Below are positions 9,667 to 20,002 of a stretch of 64,000 bases of DNA, in pieces. Both the position numbers and the translations under genes were made by a program. Origin of the DNA: Superficieibacter sp. 1612_C1 (lineage in GTDB: Bacteria; Pseudomonadota; Gammaproteobacteria; Enterobacterales; Enterobacteriaceae); NCBI RefSeq assembly GCF_015234305.1, contig NZ_JADGMI010000002.1:806001-870000 (forward strand), in the 5' to 3' direction. Below the pieces are notes generated by a model, which did not search any database, had not been told where the DNA came from, and saw only the letters and a program-made list of their open reading frames with translations. Positions within the stretch are counted from its first letter, which is position 1, and every line of letters begins with the position of its first letter.

Positions 9667-12060
9667 CTACTCCGGAATATTTTCGTCGCCCTGCTGTGAC
9701 GGCCATTTCCATCCCTGCACCTCTGGAAGATCTTCACCGTGTTCGCGCACGTAGCGATGATGTTCGGCGATTTTCTCCTGTAGAGTATCCAGAATATCGT
9801 CGGCTTTGCCCTGCAACTGCGGCACACGCAGGATCGCCTCCTGCGCGAGGTGGAAGCGGTCCAGCTCGTTCATCACGGTCATATCAAACGGGGTGGTGGT
9901 GGTGCCTTCTTCCATAAAGCCACGGACATGGAAATTGCGATGGTTGTTTCGCAGGTAGGTTAGCCGGTGGATCAGACTTGGATAGCCGTGGAAGGCAAAT
10001 ATCACCGGTTTATCCGGGGTGAACAGGGCGTCGAAGTCGTCGTCACTCAGCCCGTGCGGATGCTGATCTTTGGTTTGCAATGCCAGCAGATCCACCACGT
10101 TAACCACCCGCACATGCAGGTCGGGAAGGTACTCTCGCAGCAGATCCACCGCCGCCAGGGCTTCCATGGTCGGCACGTCGCCCGCGCAGGCCATCACCAC
10201 ATCCGGCGTGCCGCCGCTCTGCTCGTTTCCGGCCCAGTGCCAGATACCCATTCCCGCCGCGCAGTGCTTCTGCGCCTCTTCCAGCGTCAGCCACTGCGGC
10301 GCGGGTTGTTTCCCGGCAATAATCACGTTAATGCGATCCCAGGTTTTCAGGCAGTGATCTGCCACGCACAGCAGGGTATTGGCGTCCGGCGGCAAATAAA
10401 TGCGCACAATATCGGCTTTCTTATTGGCGACATGATCGATAAACCCCGGGTCCTGATGGCTGTAACCATTGTGATCCTGCCGCCAGACATGAGACGACAG
10501 CAGATAGTTAAGCGAAGAGACCGGTTTGCGCCACGGCAGGGTGCGGGAGACCTTAAGCCACTTGGCATGCTGATTAAACATCGAATCGACAATATGGATA
10601 AAGGCTTCATAACAGTTAAACAGGCCATGCCGACCGGTAAGTAGATACCCCTCCAGCCAGCCCTGACACTGGTGCTCACTGAGGATTTCCATGACCCGGC
10701 CATCCGCGGCCAGTTGTTCATCATACGGCTTTATCGGCTCCTGCCAGGTGCGGCTGGTGACGTTAAAGACTTTACCCAGCCGGTTGGAGGCAGTTTCATC
10801 CGGCCCGAACAGGCGGAAATTATCGGCGTTGCGCTGGAAAATGCCGGCGAGGTAGCTGCCGAGCGCGTCGGTGGACTCGGCCTGGGTTTCTCCCGGTGAC
10901 TGAACGTCTATCGCGTAGTCATGCAGCGACGGGGTAATCAGTTCGCGGCGCAGCCTTCCGCCGTTGGCCCACGGCGTAGACCCCATCCGTTTATCGCCTT
11001 TGGGGGCCAGCGCCTGCAACTCGGCCTTAAGCTGTCCGCGCTCATCGAACAACTCCTCCGGGTGATAGCTGCGCATCCAGCGCTCCAGGATCTGCCGGTG
11101 CTCGTCATTTTCCCGGCAGGCGGAGACCGGGACCTGATGGGCGCGCCAGAAATCTTCAACCTTTTTGCCGTCCACGGTTTGCGGCCCGGTCCAGCCTTTT
11201 GGGCTGCGCAGAATAATCATCGGCCAGCGGGGCAGCTCACCGGCAGCTTCGCCGCGTCGGGCCTGTTGCTGATAACGCTCAATAGCGTCCAGCGCTTCAG
11301 CCAGCGTCTGCGCCATTTGCCGGTGCATTTTCTCCGGTTCGTGTCCGCTGACCAGCAGCGGCGCATAGCCCAGACCGCTGAAATACTGGCGCAGGCTGTC
11401 GTCGCTTTCACGCCCCAGAATGGTCGGGTTAGCAATTTTATAGCCGTTAAGATGCAGGATCGGCAGCACCATGCCGTCGCGGGCGGCATTAAGGAATTTG
11501 ATGCCGTGCCAGCTTGAGGCCAGCGGCCCGGTTTCCGCTTCGCCATCGCCAATTACACAGGCCGCAATTAACGATGGGTTATCAAACACCGCGCCAAACG
11601 CATGCGAGAGCGAGTAGCCGAGTTCACCGCCTTCGTTAATCGAGCCGGGTGTTTCCGGCGCGGCGTGGCTGGGAATACCGCCGGGGAATGAAAATTGTTT
11701 AAACAGTTTTTTCATCCCTTCAGCGTCCTGACTGATGTCAGGGTAAATATCGCTGTAGCTGCCTTCCAGCCAGGTATTCGCCACCATCCCCGGCCCGCCG
11801 TGGCCCGGACCGCAGATATAAAGAATATCCAGATCGCGCTGGCGAATGGCGTGATTAAGGTGCGCATAGATAAAATTCAGGCCCGGCGTGGTGCCCCAGT
11901 GGCCGAGCAGGCGCGGCTTAATGTGTTCCGGCTGTAGCGGTTCGCGCAGCAGCGGATTATCCATCAGATAGATTTGTCCCACCGAGAGATAGTTAGCCGC
12001 GCGCCAGTAGCGATCGAGCAGGTGAAGATCGTTATCGGTAAAAGAGGATACCTGGGTCAT
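9667..12060 (-). CDS. xfp: Phosphoketolase (xylulose-5-P / fructose-6-P)
   Basis: 797-residue thiamine-diphosphate enzyme that cleaves xylulose 5-phosphate (and often fructose 6-phosphate) with phosphate to acetyl phosphate and an aldose phosphate. Length equals the family norm. Recognisable parts are [18 protein letters not shown] near the N-terminus, [19 protein letters not shown], the ThDP-binding [16 protein letters not shown] and [20 protein letters not shown] start at the Met of MTQVSS because AAGGAG lies just upstream; the longer frame to 12162 runs into the neighbouring gene. It begins only about ten bases after the stop of the MobA-like gene, so it looks like the last gene of the aldehyde oxidoreductase operon. 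Confidence 0.93.
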   Translation of the reverse strand: MTQVSSFTDNDLHLLDRYWRAANYLSVGQIYLMDNPLLREPLQPEHIKPRLLGHWGTTPGLNFIYAHLNHAIRQRDLDILYICGPGHGGPGMVANTWLEGSYSDIYPDISQDAEGMKKLFKQFSFPGGIPSHAAPETPGSINEGGELGYSLSHAFGAVFDNPSLIAACVIGDGEAETGPLASSWHGIKFLNAARDGMVLPILHLNGYKIANPTILGRESDDSLRQYFSGLGYAPLLVSGHEPEKMHRQMAQTLAEALDAIERYQQQARRGEAAGELPRWPMIILRSPKGWTGPQTVDGKKVEDFWRAHQVPVSACRENDEHRQILERWMRSYHPEELFDERGQLKAELQALAPKGDKRMGSTPWANGGRLRRELITPSLHDYAIDVQSPGETQAESTDALGSYLAGIFQRNADNFRLFGPDETASNRLGKVFNVTSRTWQEPIKPYDEQLAADGRVMEILSEHQCQGWLEGYLLTGRHGLFNCYEAFIHIVDSMFNQHAKWLKVSRTLPWRKPVSSLNYLLSSHVWRQDHNGYSHQDPGFIDHVANKKADIVRIYLPPDANTLLCVADHCLKTWDRINVIIAGKQPAPQWLTLEEAQKHCAAGMGIWHWAGNEQSGGTPDVVMACAGDVPTMEALAAVDLLREYLPDLHVRVVNVVDLLALQTKDQHPHGLSDDDFDALFTPDKPVIFAFHGYPSLIHRLTYLRNNHRNFHVRGFMEEGTTTTPFDMTVMNELDRFHLAQEAILRVPQLQGKADDILDTLQEKIAEHHRYVREHGEDLPEVQGWKWPSQQGDENIPE

Positions 12061-12070
12061 GCCGTTCTCC

Positions 12071-12643
12071 TTAAGGTTTATCATCTGCGAGGGCGCGTTT
12101 TTGCCGGGAAAGGACATGTCGGCGCGCCCTGGCGAGATCGGAAAGGGTATCAACGTCATCAATAATGCCAGCGTCGTTAAGCGCTAAATCCTGTACGCGT
12201 CCTTCCGCTCTGGCGGCACGAACGAGGGTCGCCGCGCCAGTATCCGCGCACAGCGAAGTCAGCGCTGCCAGATGTTCGCGCCCGAATCCCACCGGGTGTC
12301 CGTGACGTTGATGAAAGTGGGGAACCACGATGGAATGGGTCTTTAGGGCATCGGCGACCTGTTGCAGGGTCCGCGGGCGGATAAGCGGCAGATCGCCTGG
12401 CAGGATCAGCCAGCCTCCGGCTTCGGCGGTCGCCCGGACGCCCATCGCAATCGACGCGCCCATTCCCGCCGTTCCGCCTGCGGGGCGGACCAGATGCCAG
12501 CGCAGGCCGGAGGCATTAACCGCCGCAATGACATGGTGCAGGACGGATTGCCCCTCCAGCAGCGCGTCGAGCTTGTGGCTTGTTCCACCCGACGCATAAA
12601 AGCGTTCGCCCTGACCGGCCGCCAGAATAATGACCACCGGCAT
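12071..12643 (-). CDS. MobA/MocA-like molybdenum cofactor nucleotidyltransferase
   Basis: About 190 residues with the NTP-transferase pattern of the MobA-like family that adds CMP or GMP to molybdopterin: [10 protein letters not shown] at the N-terminus with a Lys soon after ([10 protein letters not shown]), LPGDLPLI as the metal-binding segment, and RHGHPVGF. Its ATG overlaps the stop of the XdhC-like gene (TGATG). In an operon with an aldehyde oxidoreductase, it most likely matures the cytosine-dinucleotide form of the cofactor (MocA-type), as known for PaoABC in E. coli. CTP versus GTP specificity cannot be decided by eye. Confidence 0.82.
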   Translation of the reverse strand: MPVVIILAAGQGERFYASGGTSHKLDALLEGQSVLHHVIAAVNASGLRWHLVRPAGGTAGMGASIAMGVRATAEAGGWLILPGDLPLIRPRTLQQVADALKTHSIVVPHFHQRHGHPVGFGREHLAALTSLCADTGAATLVRAARAEGRVQDLALNDAGIIDDVDTLSDLARARRHVLSRQKRALADDKP

Positions 12644-13584
12644 CAACGCGCTTCCAGCATGGCCGTTCGCGCGGCCGCCACATCGGCCAGCACCGACAGT
12701 GCCAGCGAACTGGCATCGCGGGCTTTCGGGAACAGGCCGATGGGCGCGTTGATGCGCGCGATGGCCTGCGGAGAGTAGCCGCGCTGGATAAGGCTTTCGC
12801 TGCGCCGCTGATGGGTACGCTCACTGCCCAGTGCGCCAATATAAAACGGCGTGGCATTCAGGGCCGCCTCGAGAAACGGTAGTTCCTGATGCAGATCGTG
12901 GTAGAGCAGCACGACGGCGGTGTCGTCATCAATAAGCCCGCTGGCGGAATGCACGCCGTTACAGGAATGCACCTCATATCCGGCGGCTTCAGCAACGCTC
13001 GTGGTGATGTCAGATGCCGCTGAGCGACCCGCCAGCATAATGCGCGGACGAGGGCGATAGCCGACCTGAAAAGTCTGCTTATCGCGTCCGGTTTTGAGTG
13101 GATGGCTGACGGCACTGAAGCCCGGCGCGTCAGAATGCCAGCGTAAGCCTGCTGCCTGACGTTGCTCCAGCGCGGCGAGCACCGTCAGCAGCGGCTGCGC
13201 CGAACGTATCAGGCGGATATGCAGAGTGATACTGCCGCCGCAGGGCAGAACAATATCCATATACGGTGAACCCTGGCCGTAGACAACATCGCGATCGCGC
13301 CCGCTATGAATCGCCTCCAGCGCCTCATACGCGGCGGCGGCTTCGACGCATCCGCCGGAGACCACGCCGCAATACTGTCCGTCTTCCCGCACCGCCATCT
13401 GTGCGCCGCGCGGGCGCGCCGATCCGCCGCGAATATCGGTGAGTGTCACCAGCGCCGACGCCATGCCTGCGTGCAGGGCGTCGGCCGCGAAGCGCAGAAT
13501 AACCAGCGGATCGTCGGTCTGAAACGCCGCCCGCGGCGTGCACTGGCTGTGCTGAGCCGTCACTTGCTGCAACACGGCGGTCAT
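12643..13584 (-). CDS. paoD: XdhC/CoxI-family molybdoenzyme maturation factor (PaoD-like)
   Basis: 313-residue protein of the XdhC/CoxI family, which binds sulfurated molybdenum cofactor and inserts it into xanthine oxidase-type enzymes. The N-terminal XdhC part has GSARPRGAQMAV and GVVSGGCVEAA; the C-terminal Rossmann-like part ends with FYIGALGSERTHQRR and NAPIGL, typical of the family. Its start overlaps the stop of the paoC-like gene by four bases, so it is coupled to its client enzyme. Gene order A-B-C-D matches paoABCD (yagTSRQ) of E. coli. Confidence 0.85.
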   Translation of the reverse strand: MTAVLQQVTAQHSQCTPRAAFQTDDPLVILRFAADALHAGMASALVTLTDIRGGSARPRGAQMAVREDGQYCGVVSGGCVEAAAAYEALEAIHSGRDRDVVYGQGSPYMDIVLPCGGSITLHIRLIRSAQPLLTVLAALEQRQAAGLRWHSDAPGFSAVSHPLKTGRDKQTFQVGYRPRPRIMLAGRSAASDITTSVAEAAGYEVHSCNGVHSASGLIDDDTAVVLLYHDLHQELPFLEAALNATPFYIGALGSERTHQRRSESLIQRGYSPQAIARINAPIGLFPKARDASSLALSVLADVAAARTAMLEAR

Positions 13585-15788
13585 CCTTTCAGCGCCGGTT
13601 CAGGCATCTCTGCCAGCAGTTTGTCGAGGGTAATCGGGTATTCCCGTACCCGGACGCCGGTCGCATTGTAGATGGCGTTGGCGATGGCCGCGCCGACGCC
13701 GCAAAGTCCCAGTTCACCGACGCCTTTGGCCTTCATCGGCGACGAAATCGGGTCCGTTTCGTCAAGGAAAATCACCTCCTGTTCGGTGATGTCGGCATGC
13801 ACCGGCACTTCATAACTGGCTAAGTCATGATTGACGAAATAGCCCCGGCGTGGATCGACCACCAGTTCCTCCATCAGCGCGGCACCTGCGCCCATGGTCA
13901 TCGCGCCGATCACCTGACTGCGGGCGGTTTTAGGATTCAAAATCCGTCCCGCGGCACAGACCGCCAGCATCCGGCGGATGCGCACCTCGGCAGTAAACAT
14001 ATCCACGCCGACCTCCACAAAATGCCCGGCAAACGTAGACTGCTGAAATTGTTTATCCAGATTGCCATATTCCATGGTGTCCTCCGCCGTGAGCCGTCCG
14101 TCCTTTACCGCCTCGGTAAGGGCAAATCGCTGTGGACCCGCCAGCACCTCGCCGTCACAAAAATCGAGTCCGTCACTCTCCAGACCGAGTCGTTGCGCGA
14201 CCTGTTCGCGCAGTTTGACGCAGGCAGCATAGACCCCTGCGGTGGAGGTATTTGCGCCCCACTGGCCGCCGGAGCCAGCCGAGACCGGGAAGTCAGAGTC
14301 ACCCAGTTTCACCACCACCTTTTCCAGCGGGATGCCGAGCATCTCAGCCGCCGTCTGGCCGATGATGGTATAGCTGCCGGTGCCAATGTCGGTCATGTCG
14401 GTTTCGACCGTTAATGTTCCATCCGGTTCCAGATGCACCCGCGCGGCGGATTTATCCACCATGTTATTACGAATGGCGGCGGCAACGCCCATTCCTACCA
14501 GCCAGCGCCCGTCGCGGACCTGACCGGGCCGGGCGACACGATCCTGCCAGCCAAAGCGTTTTGCGCCTTCGCGCAGGCAGGTATTCAACTGACGGTGAGA
14601 AAAAAAGCGTTCAGGTTGGGTGGGGTCAACCTGGGTATCGTTGAGAATACGAAATTGCACCGGATCGATGCCGACTTTCTCCGCTATCTCGTCAATAGCG
14701 ATTTCCAGTGCCAGCAGGCCCGCCGCTTCGCCGGGCGCGCGCATGGCATTGCCTTCCGGCAGGTCGAGTTCGGCAAGCCGCAACCCCGTCTGACGATGGT
14801 TGCCTGCATACAGCAGATTGGTTTGCTGCACCGCGTTCTCCGGCGTACCGCCCGGAAGATTGCCGGACCAGCTCAGGTGAGAGATAGCGGAAATATGTCC
14901 GGCCTTATCGGTGCCGATACGGATCTGCTGAATAGTCGCCGGTCGGTGCGTGGTGTTGTTGGCGATCAGCGGGCGTTGTAACATCACCTTCACCGGACGT
15001 TGCAGCGCCCGTGCGCCCAGCGCCGCCAGCAGGGCATCGCTGCGCAGGAACAATTTACTGCCGAAGCCGCCGCCGATATAAGGCGAATAGATCCGCACCT
15101 TTTCCGGCTCTATCTTCAGCGTCGCAGCCAGCTCTTTGCGACACCAGGCGATCATCTGATTTGAGGTCCAGACGGTTACTTTATCGCCGTCCCAGGCGGC
15201 CATCGACGCGTGTGGCTCCATCGCAAAATGCGACTGATCCGGGGTGGTGTACGTCGCATCAAGTTTGACGTCGGCGGCGGCAAACGCGGTAGAAAAGTCG
15301 CCGGTGATGCTGTCAGGGGTATCTTCTGGCGGCGTGTTAACCTCCGGTCTGGCCTTTGCCAAATCGAAGTTACCCTCCTGCGGCTGGTAGTGTACCTCCA
15401 CCAGACTCGCCGCCGCACGCGCCTGTTCAAATGTCTCCGCCACCACCAGGGCCAGCGCCTGATGGTAATGTTCAATCTCCGGACCGCCGAGCAGGGTGGC
15501 GGTATTCATCTCGCCTTTGCCGAGAGGCCCGGCATTCTGCGCGGTGACGACCGTCAGCACGCCGGGAGCATGACTTGCGGCGTCGGTATCAATGGCGTTG
15601 ACTCGTCCTTTAGCAATGGCGGAGCCGACCACATAGCCATAGGCCACATTGTCGACTTCATTATGCCATTCATAAGCATAGTGCGCGGTACCGGTGGTTT
15701 TGAGCGGCCCGTCGATACGATCGCGCGGCTGGCCGACCACGTTCAGACGGTCGATGGGATTTACGCTCGCGGGTTTGTCGAATTTCAT
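13581..15788 (-). CDS. paoC: Aldehyde oxidoreductase, molybdenum-binding subunit (PaoC-like)
   Basis: 735-residue xanthine oxidase-family large subunit, near the E. coli PaoC length. Cofactor regions are visible: SPYIGGGFGSKL, NAMRAPGEAAGLLALE (the conserved Arg of the active-site loop) and, near the C-terminus, KGVGELGLCGVGAAIANAI, whose Glu is the catalytic base. It oxidises aldehydes to carboxylic acids with water as oxygen source, passing electrons through the FeS and FAD subunits. It follows paoB by only four bases. Without a Tat signal on the FeS partner, I infer a cytoplasmic location. Confidence 0.9.
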   Translation of the reverse strand: MKFDKPASVNPIDRLNVVGQPRDRIDGPLKTTGTAHYAYEWHNEVDNVAYGYVVGSAIAKGRVNAIDTDAASHAPGVLTVVTAQNAGPLGKGEMNTATLLGGPEIEHYHQALALVVAETFEQARAAASLVEVHYQPQEGNFDLAKARPEVNTPPEDTPDSITGDFSTAFAAADVKLDATYTTPDQSHFAMEPHASMAAWDGDKVTVWTSNQMIAWCRKELAATLKIEPEKVRIYSPYIGGGFGSKLFLRSDALLAALGARALQRPVKVMLQRPLIANNTTHRPATIQQIRIGTDKAGHISAISHLSWSGNLPGGTPENAVQQTNLLYAGNHRQTGLRLAELDLPEGNAMRAPGEAAGLLALEIAIDEIAEKVGIDPVQFRILNDTQVDPTQPERFFSHRQLNTCLREGAKRFGWQDRVARPGQVRDGRWLVGMGVAAAIRNNMVDKSAARVHLEPDGTLTVETDMTDIGTGSYTIIGQTAAEMLGIPLEKVVVKLGDSDFPVSAGSGGQWGANTSTAGVYAACVKLREQVAQRLGLESDGLDFCDGEVLAGPQRFALTEAVKDGRLTAEDTMEYGNLDKQFQQSTFAGHFVEVGVDMFTAEVRIRRMLAVCAAGRILNPKTARSQVIGAMTMGAGAALMEELVVDPRRGYFVNHDLASYEVPVHADITEQEVIFLDETDPISSPMKAKGVGELGLCGVGAAIANAIYNATGVRVREYPITLDKLLAEMPEPALKG

Positions 15789-15792
15789 CTGC

Positions 15793-16743
15793 TTATTCCC
15801 TCGCTTCTGCCAGGACCGAGGCGAGCGTGCGCTCTGCCAGCGTCAGTTTGAATTGATTGTCGTCCGTGGGTTGGGCGTCGGCGAACAGCCGCTGACAGAC
15901 CGCTTTCGCCCCGTGCGGAAGTTCCGCGTCCGCGTCCGGCGTGCGCCAGGGTTGATGCGCCACGCCGCCCAGGGCGACGCGACCGCTGCCATCGGAATGA
16001 ATGATGGCTGCCACCGAAACTAACGCAAACGCGTAGGACGCCCGGTCACGCACTTTGCGATAAATATGCGCCCCGCCCACCGGCGGTGGCAGGGTGACGG
16101 CGACGATCAGCTCGCCGGGAGCAAGATCTGTTTCAATATGCGGCGTGTTACCCGGCGCGCGGTAAAACGCATCCAGAGGAATGCTGCGCCGGGTGCCATC
16201 AGGCCGGACGGTCTCAACAACCGCATCCAGGACGCGCATCGCCACCGCCATATCGCTGGGATGGGTGGCGATACAGTGGCTACTTGCGCCAACGACCGCT
16301 AACTGGCGGCTATAGCCGTCAAGCGCCGAGCAGCCGCTGCCCGGTTCACGTTTATTACATGGCTGATTGGGATCGTAGAAATAGGGGCAGCGGGTACGCT
16401 GGAGCAGATTGCCTGCCGTGGTGGCCTGGTTTCGCAACTGGCCGGAGGCCCCTGCCAGCAGGGCGCGGGTTAATACCGCATAATCGCGACGGACCCGAAG
16501 GTCGGCAGCCAGATCGGTGTTGCGCACCAGCGCGCCGATCCGCAGGCCGCCCTCCGGCGTCGATTCAATCTGGTCCAGCGGCAGACCGTTAACGTCGATC
16601 AGATGCCCCGGCGTTTCGATTTCCAGCTTCATCAAATCCAGCAGGTTGGTGCCACCGGCGATAAACCGTGCGCCAGCATGCTGTGCTGCGCTGGCCGCCG
16701 CCTGGCTAAGCGTGGTGGCGCGCTCATAGGTGAACGATTTCAT
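15793..16743 (-). CDS. paoB: Aldehyde oxidoreductase, FAD-binding subunit (PaoB-like)
   Basis: 316-residue FAD subunit of the CoxM/PaoB type. The FAD loop [13 protein letters not shown] lies near residues 27-39. Four cysteines appear in the pattern [21 protein letters not shown] and [13 protein letters not shown], which in E. coli PaoB ligate an additional [4Fe-4S] cluster unusual for this enzyme class, so this copy should hold it too. It overlaps the stop of the FeS-subunit gene by four bases, indicating coupled translation and a heterotrimer. Confidence 0.9.
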   Translation of the reverse strand: MKSFTYERATTLSQAAASAAQHAGARFIAGGTNLLDLMKLEIETPGHLIDVNGLPLDQIESTPEGGLRIGALVRNTDLAADLRVRRDYAVLTRALLAGASGQLRNQATTAGNLLQRTRCPYFYDPNQPCNKREPGSGCSALDGYSRQLAVVGASSHCIATHPSDMAVAMRVLDAVVETVRPDGTRRSIPLDAFYRAPGNTPHIETDLAPGELIVAVTLPPPVGGAHIYRKVRDRASYAFALVSVAAIIHSDGSGRVALGGVAHQPWRTPDADAELPHGAKAVCQRLFADAQPTDDNQFKLTLAERTLASVLAEARE

Positions 16744-17300
16744 TTTTGTTCACCCCCGGCAACGTCGTCAATGGCGGCCAGAATGTTGCTGTACGCACCG
16801 CAGCGGCAGATATTACCGCTCATCCGTTCGCGAACTTCATCAGCTGTCAGGCTGGAGGGGGCCAGCAGATCGTCGGTGACGTGGCTCGGGATGCCCGCTT
16901 CAATCTCTTTCAGCATCGCTACCGACGAACAAATTTGCCCGGAGGTGCAATAGCCGCACTGGAAACCATCATGTTTAACAAATGCCGCCTGCATCGGGTG
17001 CAGATCGTCCGGCGTGCCGAGACCTTCAATGGTGGTGATGTCGGCATCCTGATGCATTACCGCAAGCGTCAGGCAGGCATTGATCCGCCGTCCGTTGACG
17101 ATCGTGGTGCAGGCACCGCACTGACCGTGATCGCAGCCTTTTTTACTGCCGGTCAGATGGAGATGTTCACGCAGGGCATCGAGCAGGGTGGTACGGGTAT
17201 CAAGATCCAGTTCGTATCTTTCACCATTGACGGTGAATTTCAGATGCGCCGTTTCTACTGGCGACAGACAGTCAGTGGCGCTGGACGATTGCTTACACAT
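16740..17300 (-). CDS. paoA: Aldehyde oxidoreductase, [2Fe-2S] subunit without Tat signal (PaoA-like)
   Basis: About 187 residues with two [2Fe-2S] domains: the plant-ferredoxin type ([20 protein letters not shown], then Cys) and the C-terminal helical type (QCGYCTSGQ and [10 protein letters not shown]). I begin it at the Met of MCKQSSS because GGAG stands eight bases upstream. E. coli PaoA carries a twin-arginine signal of about 50 residues and sends the enzyme to the periplasm; no twin arginine or hydrophobic segment is present here, nor in the 27 bases of frame further upstream. This variant therefore probably stays in the cytoplasm. Confidence 0.88.
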   Translation of the reverse strand: MCKQSSSATDCLSPVETAHLKFTVNGERYELDLDTRTTLLDALREHLHLTGSKKGCDHGQCGACTTIVNGRRINACLTLAVMHQDADITTIEGLGTPDDLHPMQAAFVKHDGFQCGYCTSGQICSSVAMLKEIEAGIPSHVTDDLLAPSSLTADEVRERMSGNICRCGAYSNILAAIDDVAGGEQK

Positions 17301-17458
17301 AAAGATTCTCCAGTATTCAGGGAGCAAAAAAACAACTCAAGGACGCGGTGCGCTATTTTTGGAATATCTTTAAGCGTAGACGGCTTTTCCGGCTTGTGAG
17401 GCATGCGGACGGGAGGTAATCAAGGCGCGCCAGCATCAGCCAGGCCGCCCCTGTTACG

Positions 17459-18784
17459 TTAGTGCTCTGCTTTCTTGCGCCGTAAGGTGAGCAACGGCGT
17501 CACCGTAATGCCATGCACCAGGACGCTGATGGTGACAATGGTGATGGCGGTATCGGTCACCAGGTTCGCGCCATCCCCCTTAAATCCGTGCATATACGCG
17601 AAGGCAATATAGTTCAGACTACCGATACCCCGGATCCCCAGCCAGCCGAGGCTAAGCCGGTGCAGCCACGCGCTTTTTGAGCGCCAGGTCACCAGCAACA
17701 CGGCCAGCGGACGGATGAGAAAGAAAATAATAAAGGCCAGCGGTAACGCGGCGCTGTTCCAGTGTTGCGCCAGGGTGACGCCAAGGATGATAATGAGCGC
17801 TGCGGCAAACAGGCGTTCTACCGTGTCGCCAAAAGAGAGGGCATCGCCGATGATGAGCCCCACCGATTTGATCGGGTTTTTCAGATTAAGCCCGTGGCGG
17901 GTATGCGGATTCACCAGCATTTCAGCCGGTAAATCATCCTCGTCTTCCTTCTGATCGGCATGTCTTTTTTGTACGCTGATTTCGGTGCTGCGCAGGCCGA
18001 CACCGGCGGCAAAGGCGGCCAGAAAACCGGACGCACTGACCCACTGCGCCAGCGCAAAACTCAGACAGATTAACGCCAGCGCGACAAAATCACTCGGAGC
18101 GACCTCGCCCTGCGCATGGCGTGAACGGGTTGCCATCATGCCGATGAAGCGTCCGAGCAGAAAACCAATCGCTAAACCGCCGACCAGCGCCCATACCAGA
18201 TCGACGCTAAACCATTTCAGCAACTCTTCACCGCTTAGCGCCGACCCGGCGTTATTCCACAGCAGCGCGAGGATCAGAAAGGGCAGGGCCGTGCCGTCGT
18301 TCAGTCCCGCCTCGCTGGATAACGAAATCCGCAGCCGGTCGCCATCCTGCGCATCGTTAATCGCCACCAGGCTCGCCAGTACCGGATCGGTGGGCGCAAG
18401 GATTGCGGCAAGCGCCATCGACAGCGGCCATGAGATGCCGGTCAGAAAGTGCGAGACCACCATAATGCCGCCAATAGTGAGTAGCATCCCCGGCAATGCC
18501 AGCATAATGCCGGTTTTCCAGAAGGAGAACCTCAGCGGCAGGCGGATCTTCAGGCCGGTAATAAATAACGACGCCGCCATCGCAATTTCCGTGATCCGGC
18601 TGGTTAATGACGCGTGTTCAACAATATCAATCCGCAGTATCCCCAGCCCCCACGGGCCGCAGGCGATACCCACCAGTAAATACAGCCCGAAGACCGGAAC
18701 CGCAAAACGGCTGATCCAGCCATAGGACAAAGACATTAAGAGTAATAAGACGCCCGTCGCCGCTGTCCACCCCAGATACCCCAT
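17459..18784 (-). CDS. CPA1-family Na+/H+ (cation/proton) antiporter
   Basis: 441-residue inner-membrane protein with about 12 spans. The ion-transport core shows APTDPVLASL and SSEAGLNDGTALPFLIL, the paired segments typical of CPA1 exchangers with the conserved Asp and Glu-Asn-Asp region. A hydrophilic loop (EISVQKRHADQKEDEDDLPA) splits the second half. It probably exchanges Na+ or K+ for protons. The gap to paoA (17301-17458) must contain the pao promoter and this gene's 3' end; no clear terminator was seen. Confidence 0.88.
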   Translation of the reverse strand: MGYLGWTAATGVLLLLMSLSYGWISRFAVPVFGLYLLVGIACGPWGLGILRIDIVEHASLTSRITEIAMAASLFITGLKIRLPLRFSFWKTGIMLALPGMLLTIGGIMVVSHFLTGISWPLSMALAAILAPTDPVLASLVAINDAQDGDRLRISLSSEAGLNDGTALPFLILALLWNNAGSALSGEELLKWFSVDLVWALVGGLAIGFLLGRFIGMMATRSRHAQGEVAPSDFVALALICLSFALAQWVSASGFLAAFAAGVGLRSTEISVQKRHADQKEDEDDLPAEMLVNPHTRHGLNLKNPIKSVGLIIGDALSFGDTVERLFAAALIIILGVTLAQHWNSAALPLAFIIFFLIRPLAVLLVTWRSKSAWLHRLSLGWLGIRGIGSLNYIAFAYMHGFKGDGANLVTDTAITIVTISVLVHGITVTPLLTLRRKKAEH

Positions 18785-18913
18785 ACTTCACCTCTAAACG
18801 AACAGCTCAATCAATAGGTTATAGTTGGTAAAGAAAGGATGTACCAGAAAGAGAGGACATTACGAGGCGGAAGCCATAAGGCTGGCGTTGAGTCGCCAGC
18901 CCTGCGGGAGGGA

Positions 18914-19924
18914 TTACTGCTCTTTCCGGGCCATAAACAGCGCCAGATCAACCAGTCGATTAGAGAATCCCCATTCATTGTCGTACCAGGCGAGAATTTT
19001 CACCATGTTACCGCCGATGACCAGCGTGGAGAGGCCGTCGATAATTGATGACCGGGGATCGCCCTGATAATCGCTGGAGACCAGCGGTTCATCGCTGTAG
19101 CCGAGAATGCCCTGTAGCGGACCGGATGCCGCCGCCTCACGAAACGCTGCGTTAACTTCTTCCGCCGTGACATCGCGTTTAAGCGTGACGGTCAGATCGA
19201 CAATCGACACCACCGGCACCGGGACGCGCAGCGAATAGCCCGTCAGGCGGCCATCCAGTTCCGGGATCACTTTCCCCAGCGCTTTAGCGGCACCGCTGGA
19301 ATAGGGCACGATGGACAGCGCTGCGGCTCGCGCACCGCGCAGATCTTTCTCCGGTTGATCGTGCAGTACCTGGCTATTGGTGTAGGCGTGAGTGGTGTTC
19401 ATCAGCCCGTGTTCAATACCAAAACGTTGATGAAGCACCTGCGCCGCCGGAGCCAGACCGTTGGTGGTGCAGCTACCGTTGCTGACCACGGAATGTTTGG
19501 CCGGATCGTAGTGTTGATGATTAACGCCCATGACGATCGTTAAGTCGTCATTTTTGCCCGGCGCAGAGATGATCACCCGTTTCGCGCCTCCGCGGTGAAT
19601 ATGCACGGCGGCCTGCTCACGCCCGGTAAAGAAGCCGGTCGCCTCGATAACAATATCCACATTCACGTCGCGCCACGGGATATTGGCCGGATCGCGTTCA
19701 CTGAAAACGCGGATCCGCTGGCCGTCGACCAGTAGCGCATTATCAGCCGCCTCAACCGGGACGGGGAGCGTACCGAGCAGCGAGTCGTATTTCAGCAAAT
19801 GTGCCAGCGTCTTGCTGTCCGTCAGATCGTTGATTGCCGCAATCTGAATATCCGGGTTGCCCAACGCCGCGCGTAAGACGTTGCGTCCGATCCTGCCGAA
19901 ACCATTAATACCGACCTTAACCAT
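18914..19924 (-). CDS. Type I glyceraldehyde-3-phosphate dehydrogenase paralogue
   Basis: 336-residue NAD-dependent GAPDH-fold enzyme. The Rossmann motif INGFGRIGRNVLR opens the protein, the catalytic Cys152 lies in SNGSCTTNGLAP, and WYDNEWGFSNRL closes it. The usual motif is SCTTNCLAP; the second, non-catalytic Cys is Gly156 here, which suggests a paralogue rather than the housekeeping GapA. Asp33 is kept (AAINDL), favouring NAD+ over NADP+. ATG is chosen at 19924 because AAGGAG is correctly spaced. It stands alone between an antiporter and an AraC-type regulator. Substrate could be glyceraldehyde 3-phosphate or a related aldehyde phosphate. Confidence 0.88.
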   Translation of the reverse strand: MVKVGINGFGRIGRNVLRAALGNPDIQIAAINDLTDSKTLAHLLKYDSLLGTLPVPVEAADNALLVDGQRIRVFSERDPANIPWRDVNVDIVIEATGFFTGREQAAVHIHRGGAKRVIISAPGKNDDLTIVMGVNHQHYDPAKHSVVSNGSCTTNGLAPAAQVLHQRFGIEHGLMNTTHAYTNSQVLHDQPEKDLRGARAAALSIVPYSSGAAKALGKVIPELDGRLTGYSLRVPVPVVSIVDLTVTLKRDVTAEEVNAAFREAAASGPLQGILGYSDEPLVSSDYQGDPRSSIIDGLSTLVIGGNMVKILAWYDNEWGFSNRLVDLALFMARKEQ

Positions 19925-20002
19925 AATCAACTCCTTCTCTCAGATGTCTGGAATTAATGTAGGACGCAGGTGATGTGGCGTAAATGACAAAAATAGATCA
20001 CT

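Noticed and set aside
8618-9712. Long minus-strand open frame across the ABC ATPase gene and the REP block
   Set aside because: It is the shadow of the AapP-like gene continued through REP repeats; composition is repetitive and no ribosome binding site is present.
14433-14981. Plus-strand frame inside the PaoC-like gene
   Set aside because: No family features; shadow of the molybdenum subunit.
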